Of a stretch of 64,000 bases of DNA, positions 34,440-43,169 are shown piece after piece; position 1 is the stretch's first letter, and every line of letters starts with the position of its first letter. A program made the position numbers and the translations under genes. The DNA lies in assembly GCF_000745005.1 (NCBI RefSeq), contig NZ_JQNB01000001.1, forward strand, positions 1,335,001-1,399,000. Direction: 5' to 3'. The notes below the pieces were generated by a model. That model was not told where the DNA came from, did not search any database, and saw nothing but the letters and a program-made list of their open reading frames with translations. This DNA comes from Luteibacter sp. 9135. Lineage in GTDB: Bacteria > Pseudomonadota > Gammaproteobacteria > Xanthomonadales > Rhodanobacteraceae.

Positions 34440-35327
34440 TCAGAACGGCGTTTTGCGGCGGGAGCCGCGAAGGTTGTCGATGGGGAAGCTAGCGATCTCG
34501 CCGCTGCCTTCGCGCCGCGACTGGCCGGCGGGCGGGCCCCAGGCATGGGCGGTCACCACTTCCCAGGTGGATGGAATGACACCCTCGCTACGCATGCCCT
34601 CGTAGGCATCGATCATGCGCCGGTAATGCTGCTTGCCGGTGAGGCCGCGCACGCGGTCGGCGTCGGCGTTGTTCGCGCCCAGGCCCTTGAGTTCGTCGAG
34701 GACCGCACGCGGCGTCGGGTAGGTCAGCGTGTAGCGCTCGGCGAACAGCACCGGGTCCTTCAGGCCCTGCGCCAGCATCGCATCGCCGACATCGTGCATG
34801 TCGAGGAAGCGGGCGACATGGGCATGCTGGTCCGCCGCCGCCCAGGCGGCGCGCAACTCGCCGAGGGTGTCCGGCCCGAAGGTGGAGAAGGTGAGCAGGC
34901 CGCCGGGCTTCAGTACGCGCGCGCATTCGGCGAACAGTCGCGTCAGGTCCTCGCACCACTGGAAGCAGAGGTTGGAAAACAGGATATCGACACTGTGGTC
35001 AGGCACGGGCAGGGTATACGCGTCGGCAACCACGCGGCCGAAGGGCTTCAGCCAGCCCGTATGCTGGCGCGCCTGTTTCAGCATCGGCAGCGCCAGGTCG
35101 ATCGCGATCACCTGCGCCTTCGGATAGCGCTTCTTCAGGGCGGCGCTGCCGCGGCCGGTACCCGCGCCGACATCGAGCACGATGTTCGGCGTTGCTTCGT
35201 ACATCTCCAGCCGGTCGACCAGGGTGGCCTGCACTTCGCGCTGCAGGGCATCGTGCTTTTCGTAGGTGCCCGCGGCACGGCCGAAGTTGCGGCGTACCTG
35301 GCGTCGATCGAAGTGGAAGTCGCTCAT
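34440..35327 (-). CDS. bioC: malonyl-ACP O-methyltransferase BioC
   Basis: 295-residue SAM-dependent methyltransferase that caps malonyl-ACP so it can enter fatty acid synthesis and become pimeloyl-ACP. The SAM-binding motif I is VLDVGAGTGRGS; FSNLCFQWCEDL and LLTFSTFGPDTL are BioC hallmarks. ATG 35327 begins [15 protein letters not shown], the usual BioC start, and overlaps the bioH stop by four bases (ATGA). It is the last gene of the operon bioB-bioF-trhO-bioH-bioC. The C-terminal tail beyond about 260 is variable and Arg-rich. Confidence 0.95.
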   Translation of the reverse strand: MSDFHFDRRQVRRNFGRAAGTYEKHDALQREVQATLVDRLEMYEATPNIVLDVGAGTGRGSAALKKRYPKAQVIAIDLALPMLKQARQHTGWLKPFGRVVADAYTLPVPDHSVDILFSNLCFQWCEDLTRLFAECARVLKPGGLLTFSTFGPDTLGELRAAWAAADQHAHVARFLDMHDVGDAMLAQGLKDPVLFAERYTLTYPTPRAVLDELKGLGANNADADRVRGLTGKQHYRRMIDAYEGMRSEGVIPSTWEVVTAHAWGPPAGQSRREGSGEIASFPIDNLRGSRRKTPF

Positions 35328-36097
35328 GGATTCGCGTCGGTGAAGTGCGTGAGGGCCTCCGCCACGGCGGCGGCATGACCAATGAAGGGGGCATGCCCCG
35401 CGTGGGCGATCTCGATGAACTGGCCGCCGGCGGCTTCCGCGCACCAGCGCATCGCATCGGGATGGACGATGCGATCGCGTCGGCCAGCGATCCACAGGCT
35501 GGGCGGCACCATGTCGGGCAAGCGTGCTCGCAGGTCGGTGGCCTCGAGCACGCGCAGGCCTTCGCCAAGGACACGTGGGTCGGGTTCGCCCCGCGAGAAA
35601 GCCTCGTCCTTGAGACGCCGTGCTTCCGCCTTAGGGTCCGGGCTGCCCATGGCTTCCAGGGCGATGAAGCGTTCGACCGTCGCGCGGTAGTCGGCATCCA
35701 GATCCGTGGCGAGTTTCCGGACCATGCCGGCATCGTTGCCGTACGGCCAGTCGTCGCTGCGCACGAAACACGGTGCCGAGCACATCGGCACCACGGTGCG
35801 TACGTGTGCCGGCAACTCCAGGGCCGCGGTGACGGCGATCAGGCCGCCCAGCGACCAGCCCAGCCAGGTGGCCGGCGGCGTGGCCCCGGCAATGGCGCGC
35901 GCACAGGCCAGCGGCTGTAGCGGTATATCGGCGTCGCGGGAGTAGCCGTGGCCCGGCAGGTCCACGATATACATCGCGAAGCGATCTTCCAGTGCCTCGA
36001 CGAGGGGCGCCATGATGCCGCCGTGCATGGCCCAGCCGTGGATCATCACCAGGGGCGTGGGGCCGCTGCCGCGGGTCTCGATATGCAGGCCGGTCAT
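35324..36097 (-). CDS. bioH: pimeloyl-ACP methyl ester carboxylesterase BioH
   Basis: 257-residue alpha/beta hydrolase that removes the methyl cap added by BioC, releasing pimeloyl-ACP for BioF. Catalytic triad by position: Ser82 in GWSLGG, Asp208 in AGRRDRIV, His235 in [16 protein letters not shown] near the N-terminus is the oxyanion region typical of BioH. It overlaps trhO by four bases upstream and bioC by four bases downstream, so the three are tightly coupled. Having both bioC and bioH shows that pimelate is made by the E. coli-type route. Confidence 0.95.
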   Translation of the reverse strand: MTGLHIETRGSGPTPLVMIHGWAMHGGIMAPLVEALEDRFAMYIVDLPGHGYSRDADIPLQPLACARAIAGATPPATWLGWSLGGLIAVTAALELPAHVRTVVPMCSAPCFVRSDDWPYGNDAGMVRKLATDLDADYRATVERFIALEAMGSPDPKAEARRLKDEAFSRGEPDPRVLGEGLRVLEATDLRARLPDMVPPSLWIAGRRDRIVHPDAMRWCAEAAGGQFIEIAHAGHAPFIGHAAAVAEALTHFTDANP

Positions 36098-36861
36098 GCC
36101 GGCGTGCTCGGTGCCAGGGTCGGGTCCACCGCGCCGCGGTCGTCGAACACGAAGCAGTCGCCACGCCAGTGGGCGCCACCGACCTTCTCAAAATAATTCA
36201 GGATGCCGCCTTCCAACTGGTAGACATGCTCGATGCCGATGCCGGCCATGTGGATCGCGGCTTTCTCGCAGCGGATGCCGCCGGTGCAGAAGGACACCAC
36301 CGTCTTGCCTTCGAAGCGGGCGCGATCCGCGGCCACGGCTTCGGGGAAGGCGGTGAAGCTGGCAATGCCGTAGTCGATCGTGTTCTCGAACGTACCCGCG
36401 GCCACTTCGTAGTCGTTGCGCGTGTCCAGCAGCAGCACGTCGCGTCCATCGTCGTCATGGCCCTGGTCGAGCCAGCGGCGCAGGTCGGCGGGCATGACGT
36501 GCGGCGCCCGCCCGGCTTCGGGACGGATGGCCGGCGCGCGCATGGTGATGATTTCCTTCTTCAGGCGCACGCGCATGCGGCTGAAAGGCAGCGCATCGGA
36601 AAGGCTTTCCTTCGGCACGATGTCCGCGAAGCGGGTGTCTTCGCGCAACCACGCGAGGAATCGGTCGATGGCGTCGCGCGGTGCGGCCAGGAACAGGTTG
36701 ATACCTTCCGGCGCCAGCAGGATCGTTCCCTTCAGCGCGAGTGCGTCGCATCGTTCGACGAAGCGCGCGCGCAACGCCGCCGTATCGTCGAGGGCGACGA
36801 ACTTGTAGGCGGAGATATTGAGGATCGACATGGGCATGGCAGGGCACGTGCGGCCGTCCAT
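36094..36861 (-). CDS. trhO: rhodanese-domain tRNA uridine hydroxylase (TrhO/YceA family)
   Basis: 255 residues. The N-terminal ferredoxin-like domain ([24 protein letters not shown]) is followed by a rhodanese domain with active-site Cys192 in [11 protein letters not shown], as in E. coli TrhO. That enzyme makes 5-hydroxyuridine at tRNA position 34 using prephenate and oxygen. ATG 36861 overlaps the bioF stop (TAATG), which favours it as the start; ATG 36831 would give the more conserved N-terminus MSILNIS and cannot be excluded. A tRNA-modification gene inside a biotin operon is unusual, and it may be there only for coexpression. Confidence 0.85.
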   Translation of the reverse strand: MDGRTCPAMPMSILNISAYKFVALDDTAALRARFVERCDALALKGTILLAPEGINLFLAAPRDAIDRFLAWLREDTRFADIVPKESLSDALPFSRMRVRLKKEIITMRAPAIRPEAGRAPHVMPADLRRWLDQGHDDDGRDVLLLDTRNDYEVAAGTFENTIDYGIASFTAFPEAVAADRARFEGKTVVSFCTGGIRCEKAAIHMAGIGIEHVYQLEGGILNYFEKVGGAHWRGDCFVFDDRGAVDPTLAPSTPA

Positions 36862-38081
36862 TATACGGCCACGTCTTCCCGCGCGCGGGGCAGCGCCGCC
36901 AGGGCATCCAGCAGGGCGTCGATGCGCGAAGGCGTATGGGTTGCCGACAGCGTGATGCGCAGGCGGGCGGCACCCGCGGCCACGGTCGGCGGGCGGATCG
37001 CCACGACCAGGAAGCCCGCGGCTTCCAGCGCGGCCGCGGCGGCCATGGCATCGTCGGCGCCGCCGATCAGCAGAGGCTGGATCGCGGTGCGGGACGGCAT
37101 CACCGGCAAGCCCAGCTGCCGGGCGCCCTCACGAAACCGGGCGACGTTGTCTTCCAGTCGTGCTCGCCGGCCTTCGGGATCCTGCCGTACCAGGCGCAGG
37201 GCGGCGCGCGTGGACGCCGCCAGCGCCGCCGGCATGGCCGTCGTGTAGATGTAGGAGCGGGCGAACTGCACGATGCCCTCGACGACCTCGGCCTTGCCGG
37301 CCACGAACGCTCCGGCGCTGCCCAGGGCCTTGCCCAGCGTGCCCATCAGCACCGGCACGTCGCTGGCGTCCAGGCCCGCGGCGGCGACGGAGCCGGCACC
37401 TTCGGGACCGAGTACGCCCAGGCCGTGCGCGTCGTCGACATACAGCGTGGCGCCACGCTCCCGGCAGGCCTGCGCCAGGTCCGCCAGCGGCGCGACGTCG
37501 CCATCCATACTGAACACGCCATCGGTGGCCAGCAACGCCGGCAGCCCGGGACAGGCGTCGAGCTGACGTCCAGCGGAGGCGGCATCGCCGTGCGCGTATC
37601 GCCGCAGGTCCGCCCCGGCGAGGAGGGCGCCATCCAGGAGGCTGGCGTGGTTGAGCCGGTCCTGCACGCAGAGGGCGGTGGGCTTGCCGGGCGAAGGCAT
37701 CGCTCCCGCGCCGAGCAGCGCCTGTAACGCGCCCAGGTTGGCCATGACCCCGGTGGAAAACAGGGCGGCGCGCTCGCGGCCGGTCCAGTCGGCCAGCTCT
37801 TCCTCCAGCGCCGCGTGCTCGCCCCGATGGCCCGAGACCAGATGCGCGGCCCCGGTGCCGACGCCCTCGGCGAGGGCGCTGCGGTGCATGGCGGTGATCA
37901 GGTCGCGGTGACCGGCCAGGCCGAGGTAATCGTTGCCGCAGAAGTCGTCCAGCACGCGCCCGTCGACGAGCCGCCGCGAGCCGCCGCGCACCTCGCAGGT
38001 GCGCGTGCGCCGCAACAGGCCCGCCTGCTCGCGCGCCGCGCGGGCGGCTTCCAGGCGAACGAGGAGTCGCGGCTGGCTCAC
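36861..38081 (-). CDS. bioF: 8-amino-7-oxononanoate synthase
   Basis: 406-residue PLP enzyme that condenses pimeloyl-ACP with alanine, the first ring-building step of biotin synthesis. Marks are [12 protein letters not shown], the glycine-rich [17 protein letters not shown], and the PLP lysine Lys251 in [23 protein letters not shown] holds the aspartate that contacts the pyridine nitrogen. The GTG start at 38081 overlaps the bioB stop (GTGA) and gives the usual N-terminus. Its stop overlaps the trhO start. Confidence 0.95.
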   Translation of the reverse strand: MSQPRLLVRLEAARAAREQAGLLRRTRTCEVRGGSRRLVDGRVLDDFCGNDYLGLAGHRDLITAMHRSALAEGVGTGAAHLVSGHRGEHAALEEELADWTGRERAALFSTGVMANLGALQALLGAGAMPSPGKPTALCVQDRLNHASLLDGALLAGADLRRYAHGDAASAGRQLDACPGLPALLATDGVFSMDGDVAPLADLAQACRERGATLYVDDAHGLGVLGPEGAGSVAAAGLDASDVPVLMGTLGKALGSAGAFVAGKAEVVEGIVQFARSYIYTTAMPAALAASTRAALRLVRQDPEGRRARLEDNVARFREGARQLGLPVMPSRTAIQPLLIGGADDAMAAAAALEAAGFLVVAIRPPTVAAGAARLRITLSATHTPSRIDALLDALAALPRAREDVAV

Positions 38082-39085
38082 GCCGCGTCGGCGCGTTCGA
38101 CGATGTCCGCGTGTACCGTGCCGGGCTCGATCTCCACCTCCATCGGCTTCAGGCCGAGGCGCTCGAACAGGCGGCGGTCGTGTTCCACGTCCGGATTGCC
38201 CGTGGTCAGCAGTTTTTCGCCATAGAAGATCGAGTTGGCGCCGGCGGCGAAGCACAGGGCCTGCAGCGCGTCGTCCATCGACTCGCGTCCCGCCGACAGG
38301 CGCACCACCGATGCAGGCATGAGGATGCGCGCCACGGCGATGCTGCGCACGAACTCGAACGGGTCCAGCGCCTCGGTGCCGGCCAGCGGCGTGCCGGGGA
38401 CCTGGACCAGGCGGTTGATGGGCACCGACTCCGGATGCTCGGGCAGGTTGGCCAGCGTCATCAGCAGGCCGGCCCGCTGCGCGCGCGATTCGCCCATGCC
38501 GACAATGCCGCCGCAGCAGGTCTTCATGCCGGCATGGCGCACGTTCTCCAGGGTGTCCAGGCGATCCTGGTACTCACGCGTGTGGATGATCTCGCCGTAA
38601 TAGTCCGGGGAGGTATCCAGGTTGTGGTTGTAGAAATCCAGCCCGGCGGCCTTCAGCGTCTGCGCCTGCGGCTGGCTGAGCATGCCCAGCGTGGCGCAGG
38701 TCTGCAGTCCCAGGGCCTTCACCGCGCCGACGATCTCGGCCACCTTGGCCACATCGCGGTCTTTCGGCGAGCGCCAGGCGGCACCCATGCAGAAGCGGCT
38801 GGCGCCGGCATCCTTGGCAGCCTGCGCCCGGGCGACCACGGCCTCGACGCTCATCAGCTTCTCGGCCTTCACCCCCGTGGCGTAGCGGGCGGCCTGGGGG
38901 CAGTACGCGCAATCCTCCGGACAGCCGCCGGTCTTGATCGACAGCAGGGTGGACACCTGCACCGCGTTGGGATCGTGGTGCTGGCGGTGTACGCCCTGGG
39001 CCTGGAACAACAGGTCGTTGAAGGGCAGGGCGAAGAGGTGCTCGACCTCGTCGCGGGACCAGTCGTGGCGAAGGGCTGCGGTCAT
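38078..39085 (-). CDS. bioB: biotin synthase
   Basis: 335-residue radical-SAM enzyme that inserts sulfur into dethiobiotin. The [4Fe-4S] motif CPEDCAYC carries Cys55, Cys59 and Cys62. The second-cluster residues lie in [15 protein letters not shown] and the conserved AGRE. ATG 39085 is chosen because GGAAG lies nine bases upstream and [10 protein letters not shown] is the normal start; an in-frame start at 39142 would lie in the operator. It is the first gene of the operon. bioA and bioD are not in this window. Confidence 0.96.
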   Translation of the reverse strand: MTAALRHDWSRDEVEHLFALPFNDLLFQAQGVHRQHHDPNAVQVSTLLSIKTGGCPEDCAYCPQAARYATGVKAEKLMSVEAVVARAQAAKDAGASRFCMGAAWRSPKDRDVAKVAEIVGAVKALGLQTCATLGMLSQPQAQTLKAAGLDFYNHNLDTSPDYYGEIIHTREYQDRLDTLENVRHAGMKTCCGGIVGMGESRAQRAGLLMTLANLPEHPESVPINRLVQVPGTPLAGTEALDPFEFVRSIAVARILMPASVVRLSAGRESMDDALQALCFAAGANSIFYGEKLLTTGNPDVEHDRRLFERLGLKPMEVEIEPGTVHADIVERADAA

Positions 39086-39113
39086 GGCGTGGCTTCCAGG
39101 GGCGAAGGCGCGC

Positions 39114-39167
39114 AGTGTGGAAAGGCCTGCTCCTACTGTCAACCAGAGTGGCTTATGTAAAGTTGAC
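39114..39167 (-). promoter_or_regulatory. biotin operon promoter with probable BirA operator
   Basis: On the minus strand TTGACA (39142-39137), a 17-base spacer and CACACT (39119-39114) form a promoter 28 bases before bioB. The -35 is embedded in an inverted repeat GTCAAC-N18-GTTGAC (39138-39143 and 39162-39167). Spacing and half-site order match the BirA operator type (TTGTAAACC-N14-16-GGTTTACAA), with C in place of the fourth base. Biotin-bound BirA would block RNA polymerase here. The assignment is by pattern; birA itself is not in the window. Confidence 0.6.
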
Positions 39168-39268
39168 GATGATCGGGGCCAAGCCGCAGCTTAACGGCGG
39201 GGCGGCGCCTTCAACCCATCCTCACACAACCCGCCTACCATGGTGTCATTCCTACAGGAGGCCTTCCC

Positions 39269-39475
39269 ATGAGCACCGGTCAAGGCAGCGGCGGCAACGT
39301 CCTTGCCGCTATCTGCAGTTTCTTCATTCCTGGCCTGGGCCAGCTCGTCCAGGGCCGTGTCTTCAAGGCGTTGATCATGTTCGTGCTGGCCGCGGTGCTC
39401 TGGATCATCTGGCTCGGCTGGATCATCCACCTGTGGTCCATCGTCGACGCGGCCATGTTCCGCCGTCGCGACTGA
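39269..39475 (+). CDS. small TM2-like membrane protein
   Basis: 68-residue protein with two hydrophobic helices: AAICSFFIPGLGQLVQGRVF (about 12-31) then IMFVLAAVLWIIWLGWIIH. The GLGQL-x-QGR pattern is typical of short TM2/'pulmonary surfactant-like' membrane proteins found in many bacteria. A near-perfect AGGAGG ribosome site precedes ATG 39269. Function unknown. It is followed 15 bases later by comF on the same strand and is probably cotranscribed with it. Confidence 0.75.
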   Translation: MSTGQGSGGNVLAAICSFFIPGLGQLVQGRVFKALIMFVLAAVLWIIWLGWIIHLWSIVDAAMFRRRD

Positions 39476-39490
39476 CATGGCGTCCGACGC

Positions 39491-40204
39491 ATGGACGCGT
39501 CCCATTTCCGACCCTGGCTGAGCGCGGCGAACCGCTTCCTGCTGGCGCCGCGATGCCTGGTCTGCGAGGCGCCCAGCGAGACCGCACGCGCGCTCTGCCG
39601 GGCCTGTCATGCCGGCCTGGTGCGCAACGACAGTTGCTGCGGGCGCTGCGCGCAGCCCCTTCCCACCGCCGTTCCGGCCTGCGCCACGTGCCTGCAGGGT
39701 GATCGCCCCTGGGCGGACCTTTGGGTGCCCTTCGTCTACACCTGGCCGCTGGACGAGCTGGAGCGACGCTTCAAGTTCGCAGGCAGCCTCGTCGCCGGAC
39801 GCGTGCTGTCGCAATGCTGGCTCGACACCGGATGCCCGCCGACGACGCCCGATCTGCTGTTGCCCATGCCGCTGCATCGTTCACGCCTGCGCTCGCGCGG
39901 CTATAACCAGGCGATGGAGCTGGCGCGTCATCTGGGTCGACGGCTTTCCATACCCGTGCGACATGACGTCCTGCAACGGGTGAAGAAGACCCGGCCGCAG
40001 ACCGACCTCGATGCGGCCGCGCGTGCGGCGAACATCCGCGGTGCGTTCCATGTAAGGCGCGTGCCGTCCCAGCGCCATGTCGCCCTGGTCGACGATGTCA
40101 TGACCACCGGCGCCACTCTTGGCGAATGCGTGCGCACATTGACCGATGCCGGTGTGGCCCGGGTGGATGTCTGGGCGCTGGCGCGAACGCCCTTACCCGC
40201 GTAA
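39491..40204 (+). CDS. comF: ComF family phosphoribosyltransferase-like protein
   Basis: 237 residues. The N-terminal double zinc finger has four CxxC pairs (CLVC...CRAC...CGRC...CATC), followed by a type I phosphoribosyltransferase domain with the PRPP loop VALVDDVMTTGATL near the C-terminus. RGYNQAMELAR is the ComF signature. In naturally competent bacteria ComF helps take in single-stranded DNA, probably with PriA. Its place next to bioB and upstream of ubiA is common in this order. It overlaps the convergent ubiA stop by 12 bases. Confidence 0.9.
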   Translation: MDASHFRPWLSAANRFLLAPRCLVCEAPSETARALCRACHAGLVRNDSCCGRCAQPLPTAVPACATCLQGDRPWADLWVPFVYTWPLDELERRFKFAGSLVAGRVLSQCWLDTGCPPTTPDLLLPMPLHRSRLRSRGYNQAMELARHLGRRLSIPVRHDVLQRVKKTRPQTDLDAAARAANIRGAFHVRRVPSQRHVALVDDVMTTGATLGECVRTLTDAGVARVDVWALARTPLPA

Positions 40205-41212
40205 GGCCAGCGCCAGCACGATGCCCACCCACAGCGCGAGGCCGACCCAGTTGTTCTGGCGGAACGCGGTAAGGCAGGCCTGCCGCTCGCGATGGCGCAT
40301 GGTCCACTGCTGCCAGGCGAACAGGCCGGCGGTCACCGCCAGACCCAGCCAGTACGGCCAGCCCAGCTCCGAGCGCGTGCCGACCAGCAGCATGGCCAGC
40401 AGGAACGTGCCCATCAGGATGCCGATGATGACGAGGTCCGCGTCGGCGAACAGGATCGCCGTGGACTTGGCCCCCGCCTTGATGTCGTCCTCGCGGTCCA
40501 CCATGGCGTACTCGGTGTCGTAGATCACCGACCAGAGGATGTTGCCGATGAACAGCAGCCAGGCCACGGGCGGCACGCTGTGCGTCACGGCGGCGAACGC
40601 CATCGGGATGGACCAGCCGAACGCCGCGCCGAGCACCACCTGCGGCAGGTTGGTGTAGCGCTTGGTGAAGGGATAGAGCGCCGCGAGGGCGGCACCGCCG
40701 AACGACAGCAGGATCGTCAGCGTGTTGGTGAACAGCACCAGCACGAACGAGAACACGAGCAGCCCGGCGAACGCGTAAAGCGCCTCGCGAGGCGTCACGC
40801 GTCCGCTCGCGATGGGCCGCCCGGCGGTGCGAGCCACCTGCGGGTCGAGCTTGCGATCCGCGTAGTCGTTGATGGCGCAGCCAGCGGAGCGCATGGCGAA
40901 CACGCCCAGCGTGAAGATCACCAGTGGGCCGATCGGCGGGAAATCGCGCGCCGCGAGCCACAGCGCCCACCAGGTCGGCCACAGCAGCAGCAGGGCGCCG
41001 ATGGGCCGATCCATGCGTGTGAGTACGAGGTAGGCGTGGACCTTCTCGCGGCGTGCCGTTGGCAGGCCCTTGAGCAGGAAGGCCAGTACGCGCTCGGCGG
41101 TGGTGGAGGCATCCGCGGGGCGCGCGGCGGGCGCGGGTGTGGGACTGCTCGCGGGCCGCATGCCAGGCGATGCCTTACGTCGCGCCGTGGGTTTCTTGGA
41201 GGAAGGGCTCAT
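40193..41212 (-). CDS. ubiA: 4-hydroxybenzoate octaprenyltransferase
   Basis: 339-residue integral membrane prenyltransferase of ubiquinone synthesis. It attaches the polyprenyl chain to 4-hydroxybenzoate. The two Asp-rich metal motifs are visible: NDYADRKLD and YDTEYAMVDREDD. About nine membrane helices follow RPIGALLLLWPTWWAL. The first 50 residues are an Ala/Pro/Ser/Arg-rich tail not found in E. coli UbiA (290 residues). ATG 41212 has a weak ribosome site and a start at Met18 (41161), preceded by AAGG, is possible. No ubiC is adjacent. Confidence 0.92.
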   Translation of the reverse strand: MSPSSKKPTARRKASPGMRPASSPTPAPAARPADASTTAERVLAFLLKGLPTARREKVHAYLVLTRMDRPIGALLLLWPTWWALWLAARDFPPIGPLVIFTLGVFAMRSAGCAINDYADRKLDPQVARTAGRPIASGRVTPREALYAFAGLLVFSFVLVLFTNTLTILLSFGGAALAALYPFTKRYTNLPQVVLGAAFGWSIPMAFAAVTHSVPPVAWLLFIGNILWSVIYDTEYAMVDREDDIKAGAKSTAILFADADLVIIGILMGTFLLAMLLVGTRSELGWPYWLGLAVTAGLFAWQQWTMRHRERQACLTAFRQNNWVGLALWVGIVLALALRG

Positions 41213-41408
41213 AAGAGAAGTCTAGCGATCACAAACGGAAAAAGGCTGTTCACGCCTAACCGCGGGAGGGTGGCGTGGTAATTGGGTTTAAAGCCGCTGC
41301 TCGAGCGCAGAGTGTGACCACCCAGCTCCTCATCGCGGCACCATGCGAGCCACCGCGGCTCTGGCTCTGGTTTCGGCTTCGGCAAGCGCCTGGGTCATGC
41401 GCGAAGAC

Positions 41409-41436
41409 CCAAAAAAAGGCGCCTCACGGCGCCTTC
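41409..41436 (-). terminator. terminator of the small Pro-rich gene
   Basis: Read on the minus strand: AAGGCGCCGTGAGGCGCCTT followed by T-rich sequence, an intrinsic terminator just after the stop at 41443. The interval 41213-41408 holds no gene that I can support. Confidence 0.85.
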
Positions 41437-41442
41437 GTATCG

Positions 41443-41601
41443 TCAACGTTCCAGCGGTTCAATCGGGTCGTCGTTCACCGGCGGCTCCGGGTCCGCATCG
41501 CGCTCGGGCTTGTAGCTGCCCGGCTGGCGGATCTCGTCCTCGGGACGGTTCTTGCCCGGCTCGGCGAACGGCGGCTGCGGGTTGGTCGGGGTGTAGGGCA
41601 T
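41443..41601 (-). CDS. small Pro-rich hypothetical protein
   Basis: 52 residues beginning MPYTPTNPQPPFAEPGKNRP and ending in an acidic, Pro-rich tail (DPEPPVNDDPIEPLER). No membrane segment or domain is seen, and it is likely disordered. ATG 41601 is supported by GTGGAG ten bases upstream and by the terminator directly after the stop. It stands alone between ubiA and the polyol operon. Small acidic Pro-rich proteins of this kind occur in related genomes without a known role. Confidence 0.55.
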   Translation of the reverse strand: MPYTPTNPQPPFAEPGKNRPEDEIRQPGSYKPERDADPEPPVNDDPIEPLER

Positions 41602-41682
41602 GGTGGACTCCACTTCGCGACGGATAAGGCTATCCACGGTAGGTTTGGCCAAGTGAAGCCACCGAGAGTGCGCCATGAACCC

Positions 41683-43167
41683 TCAGTCGACGAGGGCGTC
41701 CAGCTGCTTCAGGGTACGGCGCACCCCTTGCTGTTCCAGCGCGTCCACGTAGATGTCGTATTGGCGACGGAAACGCTGATCCCGCGCGGGCAGCGGCCCC
41801 ACCAGCTCGACGCTCTCGATCAGAGTGTCCTTCGAGCCGCTGTCGATCATGGGTTGCACCAGGCGCATCGCGTTCGGCTCGCGCAGGGGGTAGCCCTCGC
41901 CGTTATCGTCCTTGCCGACCCGAACATACCGATCGAACGCCGCCAGCGCGAAGGCCAGGCGGCGCGCGTCCTTGCCGTTCTCCAGGCAGGCCGTGATCGT
42001 GGGGCCGAGGAAGCCGGGGATCTTCGACCCGCCGTCCAGGCACAGACGGTCGAGCTGGTCGGCGATGGACGCGTTGCTGAAACGGTCCAGTAGTTTCTTC
42101 TTGTAAGGCCCCAGGTCCATGCCGGGCAGCGACGTCAGCCAGGTGCCGGCGTCCTCGTCGAGGAAATCGGTGAGGTAGGCGTTGAACAGCGGGTCCCTGA
42201 CGGCCACGTCCACCTGTCGATGTCCCGAGAGGAAGGCCGGGTACGACAGCATCTGGTGCGAGCCGTTGAGCAGGCGGATCTTCGCGTCTTCGTACGCAGA
42301 CACGTCATCCACGATCTGCACCCCGTGGTTCTCCCACGCCGGGCGCCCCTGGCGGAAGCGGTCTTCCAGCACCCACTGGATGAAATCCTCGCAGACCACC
42401 GGCGCGCGGTCGTCCAGGCCGGTAGCGGCGTTGAGTTCGTCACGCACCGACGGCGTGGTGGCGGGGGTGATGCGATCGACCATGCCGTTGGGAAAATCCA
42501 CCTCGCGGTCGATCCACGCCGCCAGTTCCGGTGAGCGGGCCCGCGCGAAGGCGAGCACGGCTTTCCTCGCCTGTGCACCGTTGTGGCGCAGGTTGTCGCA
42601 GGACATGACGGTGAAGGCGGATACGCCGGCCGCGCGACGCTTTTCCAGGGCGCCGACGAGGAAGCCGAACACGCCGCGGGGCGTGTCCGGATGGGCGAGA
42701 TCGTGGGCAACCGTGTCGTCGTCGAGGCGGAACGTGCCGTGCTCGTCGATCAGGTAACCGCCTTCGGTGATCGTCAGCGAGACGATACGGATGGCCGGAT
42801 CGGCCAGGCGTTCGAGCACCCGGGCGCCGTCGTCCGGCGCGTAGAGGTACTCGACCATGGCGCCGACCACGTGGGTGCGGCGCTTGCCACGTGGATCGAA
42901 CTCACTGACGGAGTAGAGGCCCTGTTGCGCCTTGAGTGCCTCGGCGAGCGGGCGATCATGTTCCAGCAGGTTGATGCCGAGGATGCCCCATGCATGCATG
43001 GCCGGATCGGACAGCGTGTGATGGGTGTACATCGCCAGGTGTGCGCGATGGAAGGCGCCGACGCCGATGTGCGCGATGCCGGCGGTGACCTGCGAGCGAT
43101 CGAACGAAGGTGCATCGACACCCTGGGGAAGGCTGTCGAGCGAAGCGGGGTGGAGGGAGACGGCCAT
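41683..43167 (-). CDS. mannitol dehydrogenase family polyol oxidoreductase
   Basis: 494-residue long-chain NAD-dependent polyol dehydrogenase. The NAD loop is GVGAFHRAH (about 36-44). The family catalytic pattern K-x4-N-x2-H is present in KIRLLNGSHQMLSY. The family oxidises mannitol, sorbitol or arabitol to fructose or xylulose. It is the last gene of an operon whose layout (binding protein, two permeases, ATPase, dehydrogenase, AraC regulator) is that of Pseudomonas mtlEFGKD. The kinases mtlY/mtlZ that follow in Pseudomonas are absent here, so the ketose must be phosphorylated by an enzyme encoded elsewhere. Confidence 0.88.
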   Translation of the reverse strand: MAVSLHPASLDSLPQGVDAPSFDRSQVTAGIAHIGVGAFHRAHLAMYTHHTLSDPAMHAWGILGINLLEHDRPLAEALKAQQGLYSVSEFDPRGKRRTHVVGAMVEYLYAPDDGARVLERLADPAIRIVSLTITEGGYLIDEHGTFRLDDDTVAHDLAHPDTPRGVFGFLVGALEKRRAAGVSAFTVMSCDNLRHNGAQARKAVLAFARARSPELAAWIDREVDFPNGMVDRITPATTPSVRDELNAATGLDDRAPVVCEDFIQWVLEDRFRQGRPAWENHGVQIVDDVSAYEDAKIRLLNGSHQMLSYPAFLSGHRQVDVAVRDPLFNAYLTDFLDEDAGTWLTSLPGMDLGPYKKKLLDRFSNASIADQLDRLCLDGGSKIPGFLGPTITACLENGKDARRLAFALAAFDRYVRVGKDDNGEGYPLREPNAMRLVQPMIDSGSKDTLIESVELVGPLPARDQRFRRQYDIYVDALEQQGVRRTLKQLDALVD

Positions 43168-43169
43168 GG

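Noticed and set aside
41343..41627. Small frame starting MRATAALALVSASASAW that looks like a signal peptide
   Set aside because: It continues through a terminator and antisense to the Pro-rich gene; no ribosome site.
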